From positions 1 through 64,000 of the IMG/VR virus record IMGVR_UViG_3300045135_000252: a DNA stretch of 64,000 bases; one strand, given 5' to 3'. Source of the DNA: a virus. Positions 37,722 through 46,398 of this stretch are shown piece by piece. The notes below the pieces were generated by a model. That model worked only from the letters and a program-made list of their open reading frames with translations, did no database searches and was not told the DNA's origin. Position 1 is the stretch's first letter. Each line of letters opens with the position of its first letter. Made by a program: the position numbers and the translations under genes.

Positions 37722-40542
37722 CTACGGTTTCCTCAACCTCAAGCATTGCGTCCACATCTAAGAACTCGCTGTTATCGCAGTCAAGTACCAAAGCCCTAGT
37801 AGCTGGGGATGAGATCTTCATGCCCTTAGACATACGCTTGTATGTGGTCTCTTTGAGAATCCCTTTCTTTGTAAGGTCTTTCAGGATTCCCTTGTAGTTC
37901 AAGCGGTATTTCACACAGTCTTCCTTGAACGCCTTTGCTGATATGTACATCAACTTAGTGTCAGGCTCGTACCGTATGAATAGATTACCTCTTGGCTCCA
38001 TCAACGGTAGCGTTGGCATCTTAGACCGTGAGTCCACTTCATCGTTGACCACAAGGATGTTCTGCAGGTGCCGGTTAATAAAGTCACCGATTACAGCTAC
38101 CACATCATCCACAGGTGTGCGTACATCTTCACGTAGTTCAGGGAGTAACTTCGCACCGCACCATTGGTAGATACGCATGACGTCCCAGTCGATAAGTCCT
38201 AGATTCCGTGCGATCAAACCGCCTGTAATGTTTGCGGCGATGATTGCAGACCAGAAGCGTTCTTTCTGTGTGATCTTAAACTCACGGTCTACTTTCTCTT
38301 GAATCTGACGGATAGCCGCCTTTACTTCTTCTAAGTTATTCACAAGATATTCAGCGTATATGTCGCCCGCATGCCCGTAGTTCTCAGGAAGCTCAATATC
38401 AAACTTATACTTGGAGGTTACGTCGTTAGCGATCTCTTCGCTGGTAGGGATTTTGTACTCGATGATCCGCATCATTTCTGCTTCTGGGCGGTTCTTTGCC
38501 GCCGCTAGAGCTTCGTAGAACGAGCTGTTTGCAGACGTAGTGACCAAAGTACACCAGTTGGTCAGGTTTTTACGCAGCTCGTTAGTGGACTGCTTCATGC
38601 GCTCTTTCCACTTACCCTGCGATACACCGTAGGCTAGGTCTGATACTTCCTGCGGAGCGCACTCAGTCATCTCGTCTAGCGTTACCGATAGGTTGTTATG
38701 CACACCAAGGCGCATAAACTTAGCGTTCATGGTGTCAGCCTTGAGGCCAGTTAGGTTCTTTGGGTGCCCCCATACGCTGTTCTGCATGTACAGCACGGTA
38801 GACTTACCGTCACCGGAGCCTTCCGCGACCAGACTTACAAGCGCACCTTGCTGACCTGTGTATTTGAAAATCGGCGCACCGAAAGCACATAGTGTGGCAA
38901 ACGCCTGTGGTTCAAGCCCTTTCCTGCCGTAGATGCTGAAGATTTCTTTCCACTTCTCGAATGACCCCGCCTTCTGTAAATGCTCTACAAATGTCTCTGT
39001 AGATGGCGATGGGGGCGTGTGGTACGTACCATCTGCAGTTATCTCTCTATCTCCAATGATAAATTTGCTGTCATTGTCAGCCCATCCAAACTGTAATCTC
39101 ATTAGCTCTGCCTTCTTTTTTGTCTGCATTTCACGTACAGATGCAGTGATGTACCAACTCAGTAACTCACTTTTTTTACTAGCGCCACAAAGCACACCGT
39201 GCTCTGCTAATAGCTTTCGTACTTCTCTTGGCTCTGTTAGCTGTGAGTTAGGGATAATAAATTCAAGAACCCCATCGTGCGGAGTGTGCAGTTTAAACAC
39301 CGCTACGTCCTTCTTGATTGGGTCTTTCATACGTTTCAACACGTATAGATCGTGCTCGTATACCAGCACTGGCTCTTCTTCAGCATTAGCAGAGTCGTAC
39401 CAGATACCACCTGTTTTGCCACGGAAGAACGGAAACGGATACTCAGGGATTTTGTACTTCTCTTCAACACCGTCTTCTTCGATGCTTATGATATTGTCCA
39501 TCTCACTGGCTTTTTCTACCTCACGGCCAAGCACGATGGGGCTTTTAATCTTGCCTTTGAACGGACAACCATCACACCCGCCGGGGTTATTTTCCTCGAA
39601 CTTCTCGCAAGTATGTGGCCCAAGTATATGTTTTATCTTGTGTTCTACTTCGCCCGGGTCATAGTCTGGGTGGTCTGAAGATAGCTTGTGTATGGCTTTG
39701 TCCTTATCTGTACAGAACTTTGCGACAGATAAAGCATTGAACCATCTAGGCTCCACTAAGGTTTCACGGTCTTCATAGCAAGATAGAAGCTGTTGACAGC
39801 CATCACCGTTGCCACTGCGGATCATGATCTTCTTAAAGCTATTAGTCGTAGCGTCAGCAAACTGCTGTCCTAACGCCGTTAACTCACGTTTTGGCGCGGT
39901 CTCAACTTTATCCTCTACACCAAGTATGTCCCGTAACTCATTGAAATCTATAGGGTCAGCTTCCTGAACTACAGATACTGGCTTAGCTGGATCGTCTTTA
40001 AAGTTGAGTGTGCCCGGAACTCTAAGTACACGTGCAACCTCAAACACCGCAGGGTCTACATATAGCTCATGCGTAAAGCACAGCTCACGTAGGCGGTGTG
40101 CGACTGGCTCCCACTGTTCACGGGTTACTTCCTCAGTCAGTGCCCAGTACACGTGGATACCACGGCCAGAGTTGACGAGTATAGGTTCAGGCAGTCCTAC
40201 CAGTTCGCAGAAAGCATCTAGTGCTTCCTTACCACTGTCTTGATCTGCGTAACCATCAGGGCGTCCTGTCTTTTCGTTGACCTCTGCCTTCGTGGGGCCA
40301 CAGTCTATGTCAAGCCAAAAGGCTTTGAGCGACTGTACGTTGTCTTTCTTTCTGTCTGCATCGGTTTGGAATTTAGCCACCGCGAAGAAAGCATTGCGTT
40401 TATCAGCTACGAACTGCTCTGCTAGCTCGTCTAGTTCCTCACGGGTTTGTACAAGTTTCTGTACAATGCTCCTCCCTTTGATACCGACAGCGCAGAACCA
40501 TCCATCTTTCGGCTGTACTGCGTCTAATAGGTCGAATGTCAT
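37690..40542 (-). CDS. Primase-helicase (AEP-type primase plus DUF927-like helicase)
   Basis: 950 residues. The N-terminal 220 residues carry archaeo-eukaryotic primase motifs: WLDIDC (D78, D80), SGRGIHVYW (H130) and EVARVLRVPGTLNFK. A cysteine cluster (CEKFEENNPGGCDGCPFKG, near 330-348) may bind zinc. The helicase part has P-loop AEGSGDGKST near residue 571 and Walker B SVTLDEM, with the flanking sequence of DUF927-type phage helicases. It should prime and unwind DNA at the phage fork with the polymerase at 46683. Downstream of the ssDNA-binding candidate in one operon. Confidence 0.8.
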   Translation of the reverse strand: MTFDLLDAVQPKDGWFCAVGIKGRSIVQKLVQTREELDELAEQFVADKRNAFFAVAKFQTDADRKKDNVQSLKAFWLDIDCGPTKAEVNEKTGRPDGYADQDSGKEALDAFCELVGLPEPILVNSGRGIHVYWALTEEVTREQWEPVAHRLRELCFTHELYVDPAVFEVARVLRVPGTLNFKDDPAKPVSVVQEADPIDFNELRDILGVEDKVETAPKRELTALGQQFADATTNSFKKIMIRSGNGDGCQQLLSCYEDRETLVEPRWFNALSVAKFCTDKDKAIHKLSSDHPDYDPGEVEHKIKHILGPHTCEKFEENNPGGCDGCPFKGKIKSPIVLGREVEKASEMDNIISIEEDGVEEKYKIPEYPFPFFRGKTGGIWYDSANAEEEPVLVYEHDLYVLKRMKDPIKKDVAVFKLHTPHDGVLEFIIPNSQLTEPREVRKLLAEHGVLCGASKKSELLSWYITASVREMQTKKKAELMRLQFGWADNDSKFIIGDREITADGTYHTPPSPSTETFVEHLQKAGSFEKWKEIFSIYGRKGLEPQAFATLCAFGAPIFKYTGQQGALVSLVAEGSGDGKSTVLYMQNSVWGHPKNLTGLKADTMNAKFMRLGVHNNLSVTLDEMTECAPQEVSDLAYGVSQGKWKERMKQSTNELRKNLTNWCTLVTTSANSSFYEALAAAKNRPEAEMMRIIEYKIPTSEEIANDVTSKYKFDIELPENYGHAGDIYAEYLVNNLEEVKAAIRQIQEKVDREFKITQKERFWSAIIAANITGGLIARNLGLIDWDVMRIYQWCGAKLLPELREDVRTPVDDVVAVIGDFINRHLQNILVVNDEVDSRSKMPTLPLMEPRGNLFIRYEPDTKLMYISAKAFKEDCVKYRLNYKGILKDLTKKGILKETTYKRMSKGMKISSPATRALVLDCDNSEFLDVDAMLEVEETVDAGGEGQLRD

Positions 40543-40565
40543 CCCTAAATCCTTGCTGTGTAATT

Positions 40566-40802
40566 TTATTTGTCAGCGGCTAGTGAGCTTATTATTTCTT
40601 GTATCTGCTCCAGCTTGGCACGTGGGGCGTTAACCCCACAGAACCAGTTGTATACAGTCTGCCTTGTGACTTCCAAGTGAGCCGCTACGTCTGAGACGGG
40701 CACATCACGTTCGATGCAAACCCGCCCCAGTTGTACGCCCAACAAACGGTCATCGGCTTCTTTATTTAGCTCGATTAGCCTATTGCTGTAGCCATAGCTC
40801 AT
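40566..40802 (-). CDS. XRE-type helix-turn-helix protein
   Basis: 78 residues; residues 35-56 (VPVSDVAAHLEVTRQTVYNW) fit a helix-turn-helix of the Cro/CI family. Possible phage repressor or replication regulator. Its start overlaps the previous gene's stop (1 nt shared), so it is co-translated with the ssDNA-binding candidate rather than controlled alone. It is one of two candidates, with the gene at 49369, for binding the inverted repeats described here. Confidence 0.7.
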   Translation of the reverse strand: MSYGYSNRLIELNKEADDRLLGVQLGRVCIERDVPVSDVAAHLEVTRQTVYNWFCGVNAPRAKLEQIQEIISSLAADK

Positions 40803-41707
40803 CAGTCGTCATCGCTCCACGCACTCACTACATCAGCGAGACTATTAGTTTCAGGTTTAGGTTCGGCTTTCTTTGCCTGACGCTTAACCGGCTTGGCTTC
40901 TTCTACTACCGGCTCTTCTTCCGGTTCGTCAGAATACACGATCTGCTCTGGTTCACTAGCAGGTAATGCAGTCACTTGATCTGTCTGCGCTGTAGTGATC
41001 TTCGTGTACATATCTGTATCTGGGTTCTTCTGCGCCGCGAGAACCAGCTCGTACTCCTCGTCAGACACCTGACGGATTGGCTTGAAGTTAAGCACATAAG
41101 TCTGGCTTTGGTTGTTAGGATCGTGAGCGATCTGCGTAACCACGGTATCTGGAGATTCTCCGTTACCCGCAAGGAACTTGGTGTAGCTCTCAAACGGATG
41201 CGTATTACCTACACCCTTACCGAACAATGACTTGGACGGAATCTTGAACTGATACACAGTACCTTTAGGATCACCCTCAACCATCACAGCGATGCGGCGC
41301 TGGAACTTACATGCACGGCGGCCACCGCTAGCAGAACCTTGTACATTCTGCGGGCATGTAGCGCATGCTGTTGACTGTGGATTTGAGCACCCTTCGTCAG
41401 GCACATCGCCTTTGTTAGACCAGCAATCAGGTAACGTAGGGTTCTCAGGGTCATACTGTGAGCCATAATACTCACGAGACACCTCTTTGATTGCACCTAC
41501 GATAATCACGTTAAGCGCATCGCGTACTGGGGCACCAGCCTGTTGGCCGTTAACAATGCGAACAAAGTCGCCAGAGTTACGTGCTTGGATACGACGAGTG
41601 TTAGACGTTGTAGATGCCGGAGCAAATACATCGCCCAACGCGCCTTTACGTGGAGTTGATACTGTTACGCCAGTATTGTTTTCAAAAATTGAGACTTGCT
41701 TGCTCAT
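40802..41707 (-). CDS. Putative single-stranded DNA-binding protein
   Basis: 301 residues from the ATG at 41707 (MSKQVSIFENNTG), which has GAGGT at a good distance; the open frame runs upstream to 41803 without RBS. Centre: CWSN ... GC ... ACATC ... CKF cysteines that could hold zinc, then beta-strands. C-terminus: long acidic/Pro linker ending VVSAWSDDD, the acidic aromatic tail used by SSBs (T7 gp2.5, T4 gp32) to contact polymerase and helicase. Just upstream of the primase-helicase gene. Function inferred from the tail and context. Confidence 0.55.
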   Translation of the reverse strand: MSKQVSIFENNTGVTVSTPRKGALGDVFAPASTTSNTRRIQARNSGDFVRIVNGQQAGAPVRDALNVIIVGAIKEVSREYYGSQYDPENPTLPDCWSNKGDVPDEGCSNPQSTACATCPQNVQGSASGGRRACKFQRRIAVMVEGDPKGTVYQFKIPSKSLFGKGVGNTHPFESYTKFLAGNGESPDTVVTQIAHDPNNQSQTYVLNFKPIRQVSDEEYELVLAAQKNPDTDMYTKITTAQTDQVTALPASEPEQIVYSDEPEEEPVVEEAKPVKRQAKKAEPKPETNSLADVVSAWSDDD

Positions 41708-41717
41708 TGTGTACCTC

Positions 41718-42116
41718 TTATTTAGAAGTTGGTTTACGGACTTGCACGGTATATTTGCGGTCGGCTTGAAGCCCTGCTGGTAATACATCAGGGTTTTCCT
41801 CAAGGAATTGCTTCATGTTGCCGTTGTGGATTCTCTGCTCAAGCAGATGAGGAGCGTCATGTTCCTTAATTAGCTTGTACATAGCCTCCCAGTCACTCGT
41901 CCAATACCGTGACGTTATACGACGAGTGACCGTGCCTTCTGGGGTTTTGAAACCGTCTTGGCCGTTTTCCTCACATATTTCTAGTAAGGCTTGGCCTACG
42001 GAATCTAGTTGCTCTTTAAGAGCAGACATTTCTTCTTTGTGCTGGTGTTCTTTTTCGCGTATTGCATCACGAATTTTAAGATACACGGGCACAAGTTTAT
42101 CGGCTGGTGTTGCCAT
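41718..42116 (-). CDS. Conserved phage protein, 132 aa, coiled coil
   Basis: 132 residues: helical coiled N-terminal half (YLKIRDAIREKEHQHKEEM), then DGFKTPEGTVTRRITSRYWT, DWEAMYKLI, HLLEQRIHNG and LPAGLQADRKYTVQVRKP. The same layout (helical arm, then K/T-P-x-G-T-x-x-x domain) is found in many phage replication clusters, function unknown. First gene of the operon behind the promoter at 42150. Confidence 0.6.
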   Translation of the reverse strand: MATPADKLVPVYLKIRDAIREKEHQHKEEMSALKEQLDSVGQALLEICEENGQDGFKTPEGTVTRRITSRYWTSDWEAMYKLIKEHDAPHLLEQRIHNGNMKQFLEENPDVLPAGLQADRKYTVQVRKPTSK

Positions 42117-42145
42117 AGTTAGTACCTCTTTTGGTTGACTCCATT

Positions 42146-42177
42146 AACAACTATAGTGTTGTTTTTGACTTTGTCAA
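42146..42177 (-). promoter_or_regulatory. Promoter for the primase operon, with overlapping operator
   Basis: On the minus strand TTGACA (42172-42177), 16 nt, TATAGT (42150-42155). The -10 lies inside the inverted repeat AACAAC-TATAGT-GTTGTT (plus strand, 42146-42163), so a dimeric regulator bound there would block polymerase. Drives 41718 to 37527. Confidence 0.75.
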
Positions 42178-43730
42178 GAACTTAATTCTTGTCTGTACAG
42201 GTCGATGATCTTCTCGTGATTGTTGATATTATTTTGGAGCATCTTGTACAGGCGTTCTTCTGTTGGGCTTCCTTTAACATGCACAATGGTCATAGCGTTC
42301 TTCTGCCCGGGGCGGTTGATACGCGCATTGGCTTGCAAGTAAGTCTCAACACTGGTGACTGGTGCATACCAGATAATCGTATTTGCCGCAGTCAAAGTGA
42401 GTCCATGCGACGCGGCTTGCGGTTGAATAAGTAGAACACGAGGTTCGGGCTGTTCTTGAAAACTTTGAACAATATCACTGCGCTTGTTGACAGAAACTTT
42501 GCCGTTAATAACCCCACACGTATAGCCTTTATCCTCAAGATAAGTGCGTAGTAACTCAATCGTGTGCGTAAAGGGAACGAAGACAAGCACTTTGTGTGAT
42601 GACTCATTGATAACTTCCTCGATAACTTTGAGGCGGTTGGATACATCAAACTCGATAACTTCACGGGTATCTGTGTATACACAACCACCTGATATTTGTA
42701 ATAGCTTATTCATCGCAGTCGCCGCATTGACCGCAGTTACGTACTCACCATCTGCTTCCATCATTAGCTGTTTCTTCAGCTCGATGTAATACTTCTCTTG
42801 TTGTTTGGTCAGCGGTGCATCTCGTTCTACGTGCGTAACTTCAGGCAGATCAAGACACTGATCTTTCTCAAACCGTATGGCTGGCTGTAACAATCTATGG
42901 ATGTAGTCCTGTGCTTTTGGCTTTGGCACCCACTTAAACTGTGTAACTTTGTACATCACAGAGTCACGGAAATGACTGTAGAACTTAGGGCAGTCTTTTG
43001 GATTTACTAGCTTAGCCAGACCATAGGCATCTAGTGGAGATTGTGCCGCTGGCGTACCTGTTAGCATCCACAACCACTCGGTGTTCTTCATGATGTTGCA
43101 GAGGACTTTCCAACGGTTAGTCTGCGGGTTCTTGTAGGCATTGGCTTCATCGACCACGATCATGTCGAACCCACCAGCCATAATCTCTTCTTTGACTACG
43201 TTGAGTCCGTCAAAGTTAATGACTACAAACTCAGAGCCAGCTTCGATAATCTTCTTACGCGCACGCTTGTCACCATATGCAACGGAACAGCTACGGTGCA
43301 TTGCAAACTTAAACAAGTCCTGCTGCCACGCTGATTTCATAATGGATAACGGGCAAATCACAAGCACGCGCTTTACGCGGCCTAGCTTCATCAGATAATC
43401 AGCCGCCCAGATTACTGATGCTGTCTTACCTGTACCCTGTTCGTTAAAGCAGAAAGCCTTCTTGTGTAGTGACAAGAACGATGCTGTTTCTTTTTGGTGA
43501 TCGAATGGTGTGAACTTGCCTGTCCATTCATAGTCGCGTTTGATGGTTGATGGCGGCTTCTTAAAAGGAAGAGTGGCAAGGGTCTGCATTTCATCGAGAC
43601 CCCAGTGTATAGCCACTGTATATACGTCATCGTCTTCTTTTTCTAAGATCGCGCTCTTTTTGATTGCATCCGTGATGAGTTGCGGATTGCGTGTCCGTAA
43701 TGTCAGGACTTTATTTTCTACGACTTCCAT
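42174..43730 (-). CDS. SNF2-like DNA helicase
   Basis: 518 residues. Superfamily 2 motifs: Walker A NEQGTGKT (residues 96-103), DEAN box VVDEANA (194-197), motif III LTGTPAA, and C-terminal motifs LVFVPFTHTIELL, PQAASHGLTLTAANTIIWYA and NARINRPGQKNAM. DNA-dependent ATPases of this type are common in podovirus replication regions and may remodel forks or branched DNA. The last gene of its transcription unit, ending at the next promoter. Confidence 0.88.
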   Translation of the reverse strand: MEVVENKVLTLRTRNPQLITDAIKKSAILEKEDDDVYTVAIHWGLDEMQTLATLPFKKPPSTIKRDYEWTGKFTPFDHQKETASFLSLHKKAFCFNEQGTGKTASVIWAADYLMKLGRVKRVLVICPLSIMKSAWQQDLFKFAMHRSCSVAYGDKRARKKIIEAGSEFVVINFDGLNVVKEEIMAGGFDMIVVDEANAYKNPQTNRWKVLCNIMKNTEWLWMLTGTPAAQSPLDAYGLAKLVNPKDCPKFYSHFRDSVMYKVTQFKWVPKPKAQDYIHRLLQPAIRFEKDQCLDLPEVTHVERDAPLTKQQEKYYIELKKQLMMEADGEYVTAVNAATAMNKLLQISGGCVYTDTREVIEFDVSNRLKVIEEVINESSHKVLVFVPFTHTIELLRTYLEDKGYTCGVINGKVSVNKRSDIVQSFQEQPEPRVLLIQPQAASHGLTLTAANTIIWYAPVTSVETYLQANARINRPGQKNAMTIVHVKGSPTEERLYKMLQNNINNHEKIIDLYRQELSS

Positions 43731-43998
43731 TCTTTTTGACTGACCTATCGCTGTTGCGAGAGAACGAACGGTTTGCCGATGCGCTCTTTACTCGCAGGTT
43801 ACCTTTACCGTTAGACCCGCCCTTTGAAATAGGTTTCTTATGGTCTACATCTTTGCCGTCGCCTTTCTTTACGCGACCTTCTCTTTCTAATTTCCGTCTA
43901 GCGGCGTTGCGCTTAGCGCGATTCTTTTTCTGTTCCTCTGTGCCACCGTACTGTTCGTACTCTTTCTTGTACGGGCGTTTCTTGTTTACATACGGCAT
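43711..43998 (-). CDS. HNH endonuclease
   Basis: 95 residues from the ATG at 43998, which has GAGGA 6 nt upstream; the frame continues to 44031 without RBS. Very basic, with DVDHKKPISKGGSNGKGNLR and ANRSF, the HNH core (H-x-x-P-x-x-x-G-G ... N-L ... N). Small HNH nucleases in phages nick DNA for packaging or act as homing enzymes. Overlaps the helicase gene by 20 nt. Confidence 0.75.
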   Translation of the reverse strand: MPYVNKKRPYKKEYEQYGGTEEQKKNRAKRNAARRKLEREGRVKKGDGKDVDHKKPISKGGSNGKGNLRVKSASANRSFSRNSDRSVKKNGSRRK

Positions 43999-44008
43999 TG
44001 CTTTGTCC

Positions 44009-44674
44009 TCAGCGTTTGGAGTTATGCTCACAGTGTACTACAGGGCAAAAACGGCACAACGGGCCAGATATAGGGTTCCATACCCCTGAGTCCTCTGCAC
44101 CCGTTAGTCTATCAAGCAATGGGTTAAAGGTCTCGAAATACTTGTTGCGATCTTCGATGTAATGATCTTTCTTTATAAATTCGTTACTAACCACAAAGCA
44201 CAGAGCTGATTTGATCTTCTTGAGCTGTGGAAAGTGAACAAAAAGTGCGGCGGCCACAATGTCTAGCTGTTTAGTATCCGCGTACTTAGCGCTCTTACTG
44301 GTCTTGTAGTCCACGGAGTAAGCGGTATCGCCTTGGATAATCACCAAGTCAGCGATGCCACGCCACCAAACTTCCTTATCAAAGAAGCCACACGGTGCGT
44401 AATCATCATCCGTCAGCTTCAGGCCGAGCTTCATCTCGCAGTGCTTATCGCCTTCGATTTTGTTTAAGGCTTCTAGCGTACCCCTAAGATATGCGAATCG
44501 TTCGGGTACCGGGGTACCTAACTTGATGAAGTCTTCAGCCGCTTTATGCACTTCTTGTCCATAAATAGTGGCCTCACTACCTTGGTCTTTGACATCTTTC
44601 ACTACCTTCAGATGAAAGTATTTCTTCGGGCATTGCTCAAATGTCTTGAGACTACTGTAAGACCACGTTGTCAC
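44009..44674 (-). CDS. PD-(D/E)XK nuclease with Fe-S-type cysteines
   Basis: 221 residues of the RecB/Cas4-like nuclease family. Visible are H43 region, E80, D109 (GIADLVI) and DYK at 122-124 as catalytic residues; C15 (EQCPKKY) with C207, C210 and C215 (CRFCPVVHC) has the layout of the 4Fe-4S staple of Cas4/AddB nucleases. Such enzymes resect DNA ends in phage recombination and replication. Start overlaps the stop of the next upstream gene. Confidence 0.85.
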   Translation of the reverse strand: MTTWSYSSLKTFEQCPKKYFHLKVVKDVKDQGSEATIYGQEVHKAAEDFIKLGTPVPERFAYLRGTLEALNKIEGDKHCEMKLGLKLTDDDYAPCGFFDKEVWWRGIADLVIIQGDTAYSVDYKTSKSAKYADTKQLDIVAAALFVHFPQLKKIKSALCFVVSNEFIKKDHYIEDRNKYFETFNPLLDRLTGAEDSGVWNPISGPLCRFCPVVHCEHNSKR

Positions 44675-44892
44675 TATTTGTCCTCCGTTTCTACGTCTTC
44701 TACTACATGTAGAAACTTAATCTTTGGGGTATCCTGCCGTAAATTATGGTACTCCAACTGTACTTTAGCAGAGTTAATCATCTTACCTGCTAAGTTAGAC
44801 ATTTCCGCAACGGTTTTGGTTTCTAGATTTCCCTGCGAAAGCATTTCAAACGCATTTGCTAGGTGTTCTCTTAGTTCAACTACATTTTTCAT
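44674..44892 (-). CDS. Conserved small phage protein, 72 aa
   Basis: 72 residues (MKNVVELREHLANAFEMLSQ, NLETKTVAEMSNLAGKMINS). Helical; similar small proteins occur beside replication genes of many phages, often with no known role. Overlaps both neighbours by 1-4 nt. Confidence 0.6.
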   Translation of the reverse strand: MKNVVELREHLANAFEMLSQGNLETKTVAEMSNLAGKMINSAKVQLEYHNLRQDTPKIKFLHVVEDVETEDK

Positions 44893-45413
44893 TTCGTGAT
44901 TTCCTTTAAATATCGGTTTATTTTAATAAGCTCTTTGTAAGCCAGCGCCAAACTATCCGGTATTTCGTGCGACGACATACTAGATTTGCACACCATAAGC
45001 TGTTTAACGTAGCTTAAATGAAGCTCATCTACTCGGGCTCTAGAATGCTTATCGTTTAGTCTTTTAAACATTTCAGCATTTCTAGCTTTATAGTTAGCTT
45101 GAGTTTGTTTGTACTTTTCTGTCCGCCTATACTTCTCCCCTCGTAATTTATCTTGAAGTTTATTTTTTTCGTAATTAGCAAGCCTCCAGTCTTTTTTCTG
45201 CTTACGGACTTTCTCTGGGTTTTCTAACAAAGCAGTCCTTTTTATTAACCTATTGCAGCTTTTGCAGTAACTCGACACTTTGTATCTCATTTTTGCGTCG
45301 TAGCTAAACTCAGAAAAACTTTTATAGACCTTACACTTTGAGCATCTTTTGTAGTTAAACCCGCCAGCCTCTACGTAAATTTCTAGACTCTTCGCGCCCA
45401 TAACATTACTCAT
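44889..45413 (-). CDS. Zinc-finger protein, homing-endonuclease-like remnant
   Basis: 174 residues. N-terminus KRCSKCKVYKSFSEF and YCKSCNR forms a CxxC-CxxC finger typical of phage HNH and homing endonucleases; a Lys/Arg-rich helical arm follows; the C-terminus LHLSYVKQLM ... IPDSLALAYKELIKINRYLK resembles the module found after HNH domains. No HNH motif is present. The stretch is visibly richer in A+T than its neighbours, suggesting recent acquisition. Starts within the stop of the next upstream gene (ATGAGTAATG). Confidence 0.55.
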   Translation of the reverse strand: MSNVMGAKSLEIYVEAGGFNYKRCSKCKVYKSFSEFSYDAKMRYKVSSYCKSCNRLIKRTALLENPEKVRKQKKDWRLANYEKNKLQDKLRGEKYRRTEKYKQTQANYKARNAEMFKRLNDKHSRARVDELHLSYVKQLMVCKSSMSSHEIPDSLALAYKELIKINRYLKEITK

Positions 45414-45582
45414 CCTTTGTCTTTATATAGTTGTATGGGTCGATCTGCTTCCACATCATCTTTTGTAGTGCATCAACATATGCATCGTATGTAGCTTCTA
45501 CAAACTCCTGCTGTTTATCGCTAGGGATAAACAGCTCTTGGAACTCATGCGGAGTGCAGTCGATCTCAATTTTTACCTTCAT
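45406..45582 (-). CDS. Small protein, DUF6489-like, 58 aa
   Basis: 58 residues: MKVKIEIDCTPHEFQELFIP then DAYVDALQKMMWKQIDPYNY. The start MK(V/I)xIEIDCTPEE recalls DUF6489, a small family I associate with alphaproteobacteria (from memory, uncertain). Overlaps the gene at 45566 by 17 nt and the one at 44889 by 8 nt. Confidence 0.55.
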   Translation of the reverse strand: MKVKIEIDCTPHEFQELFIPSDKQQEFVEATYDAYVDALQKMMWKQIDPYNYIKTKDE

Positions 45583-45976
45583 TCAGCTTCTCCAAGCGCT
45601 TGATCTCTGCCTCTGCGTAGAACTTAATCTTCTTCGCATCACGTAGCATCTTGCTATGCGCCACTTCACCGTAGCGGTAGCATGCGCGGAATATCTCGCC
45701 TATTTGGGCATTCATATTCTTGTGCGAAATCAAATCTTGCAGTTCTTTTGCACCGTTTGGCAATACGTAGTAGTCAGCCGAACTTCCGTCTGAGACAGTA
45801 TGAGACGGTATGCGTCTAACAGGTTCGACTAAAGTATTAGTAGAATCTTTTACTTTACGCATGATTTTGTAGGCGTATCCGTATGTAGTACCCATAGCCT
45901 TTGCTATTTCTGCTGGTTTAGCAGTAGGGTTTGCCTTTACGTACTTCGTTACTTTCTGTGCTTTAGTCATTTTCAT
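45566..45976 (-). CDS. HTH plus DUF3310-like protein
   Basis: 136 residues. N-terminal 40 residues form a helix-turn-helix (NPTAKPAEIAKAMGTTYGYA); residues 65-130 (ADYYVLPNGAKELQDLISHK ... IFRACYRYGEVAHSKMLRDA) resemble DUF3310, the domain of T7 gp1.7-type nucleotide kinases. Usual DUF3310 motif HYxLPxGIEVID is only partly kept, so enzymatic activity is uncertain. RBS GAGGTAACT. Confidence 0.6.
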   Translation of the reverse strand: MKMTKAQKVTKYVKANPTAKPAEIAKAMGTTYGYAYKIMRKVKDSTNTLVEPVRRIPSHTVSDGSSADYYVLPNGAKELQDLISHKNMNAQIGEIFRACYRYGEVAHSKMLRDAKKIKFYAEAEIKRLEKLNEGKN

Positions 45977-46217
45977 TTGAGTTACCTCTCTTTTTAGTCC
46001 ATTTAGTTATTTCCTCCTCAAGGTGTCTATCTACGATGTAGCCCTTAAACGGAGGATTCAGTAGGCTTTCGCCCCTTTGTCTATACGATCTGGCCTTGGC
46101 CTCGTCGTCTAGCATCTCGTATTCCTCTGCGAGGAATAAGTACCACTTTGCGGCACTTTCGATTGTGATCCCCATGCTTTCCATAAGGTCACGCTCAACT
46201 GTTGGTAGCTTTCCCAT
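45963..46217 (-). CDS. Hypothetical protein, 84 aa
   Basis: 84 residues, helical and charged (TIESAAKWYLFLAEEYEMLD, DEAKARSYRQRGESLL), resembling a TPR-like helical pair. The start overlaps the preceding gene by 23 nt; an internal ATG (MESMGITIE) is an alternative. No function assigned. Confidence 0.5.
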   Translation of the reverse strand: MGKLPTVERDLMESMGITIESAAKWYLFLAEEYEMLDDEAKARSYRQRGESLLNPPFKGYIVDRHLEEEITKWTKKRGNSNEND

Positions 46218-46398
46218 CTTCGTATCCCATCCTGTATGCTGTTTCTAAAATAGTCATAAGCTCTGTCTTATAGTTGTATTCGACTTCTTCTATTACGGCC
46301 ATTGGGTGTTCCATTCTGAATTTACGCATCTGTGGTGCGCTTGGAGCGTAGGCCACCTTGCCCGTCTCCAAATCTTTACAGAACCAAAATTTCTTCAA
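46195..46398 (-). CDS. Hypothetical protein, 67 aa
   Basis: 67 residues starting from a TTG (46398) that overlaps the upstream stop TGA, with GAGG 9 nt away. FWFCKDLETGKVAYAPSAPQ, then RKFRMEHP ... TAYRMGYEDGKA. Unrecognised. Tight coupling to its neighbours argues that it is real. Confidence 0.5.
   Translation of the reverse strand: MKKFWFCKDLETGKVAYAPSAPQMRKFRMEHPMAVIEEVEYNYKTELMTILETAYRMGYEDGKATNS

Noticed and set aside
38933-39664. 243-residue plus-strand ORF
   Set aside because: Antisense to the helicase domain of the primase gene, whose motifs are clear; no RBS.
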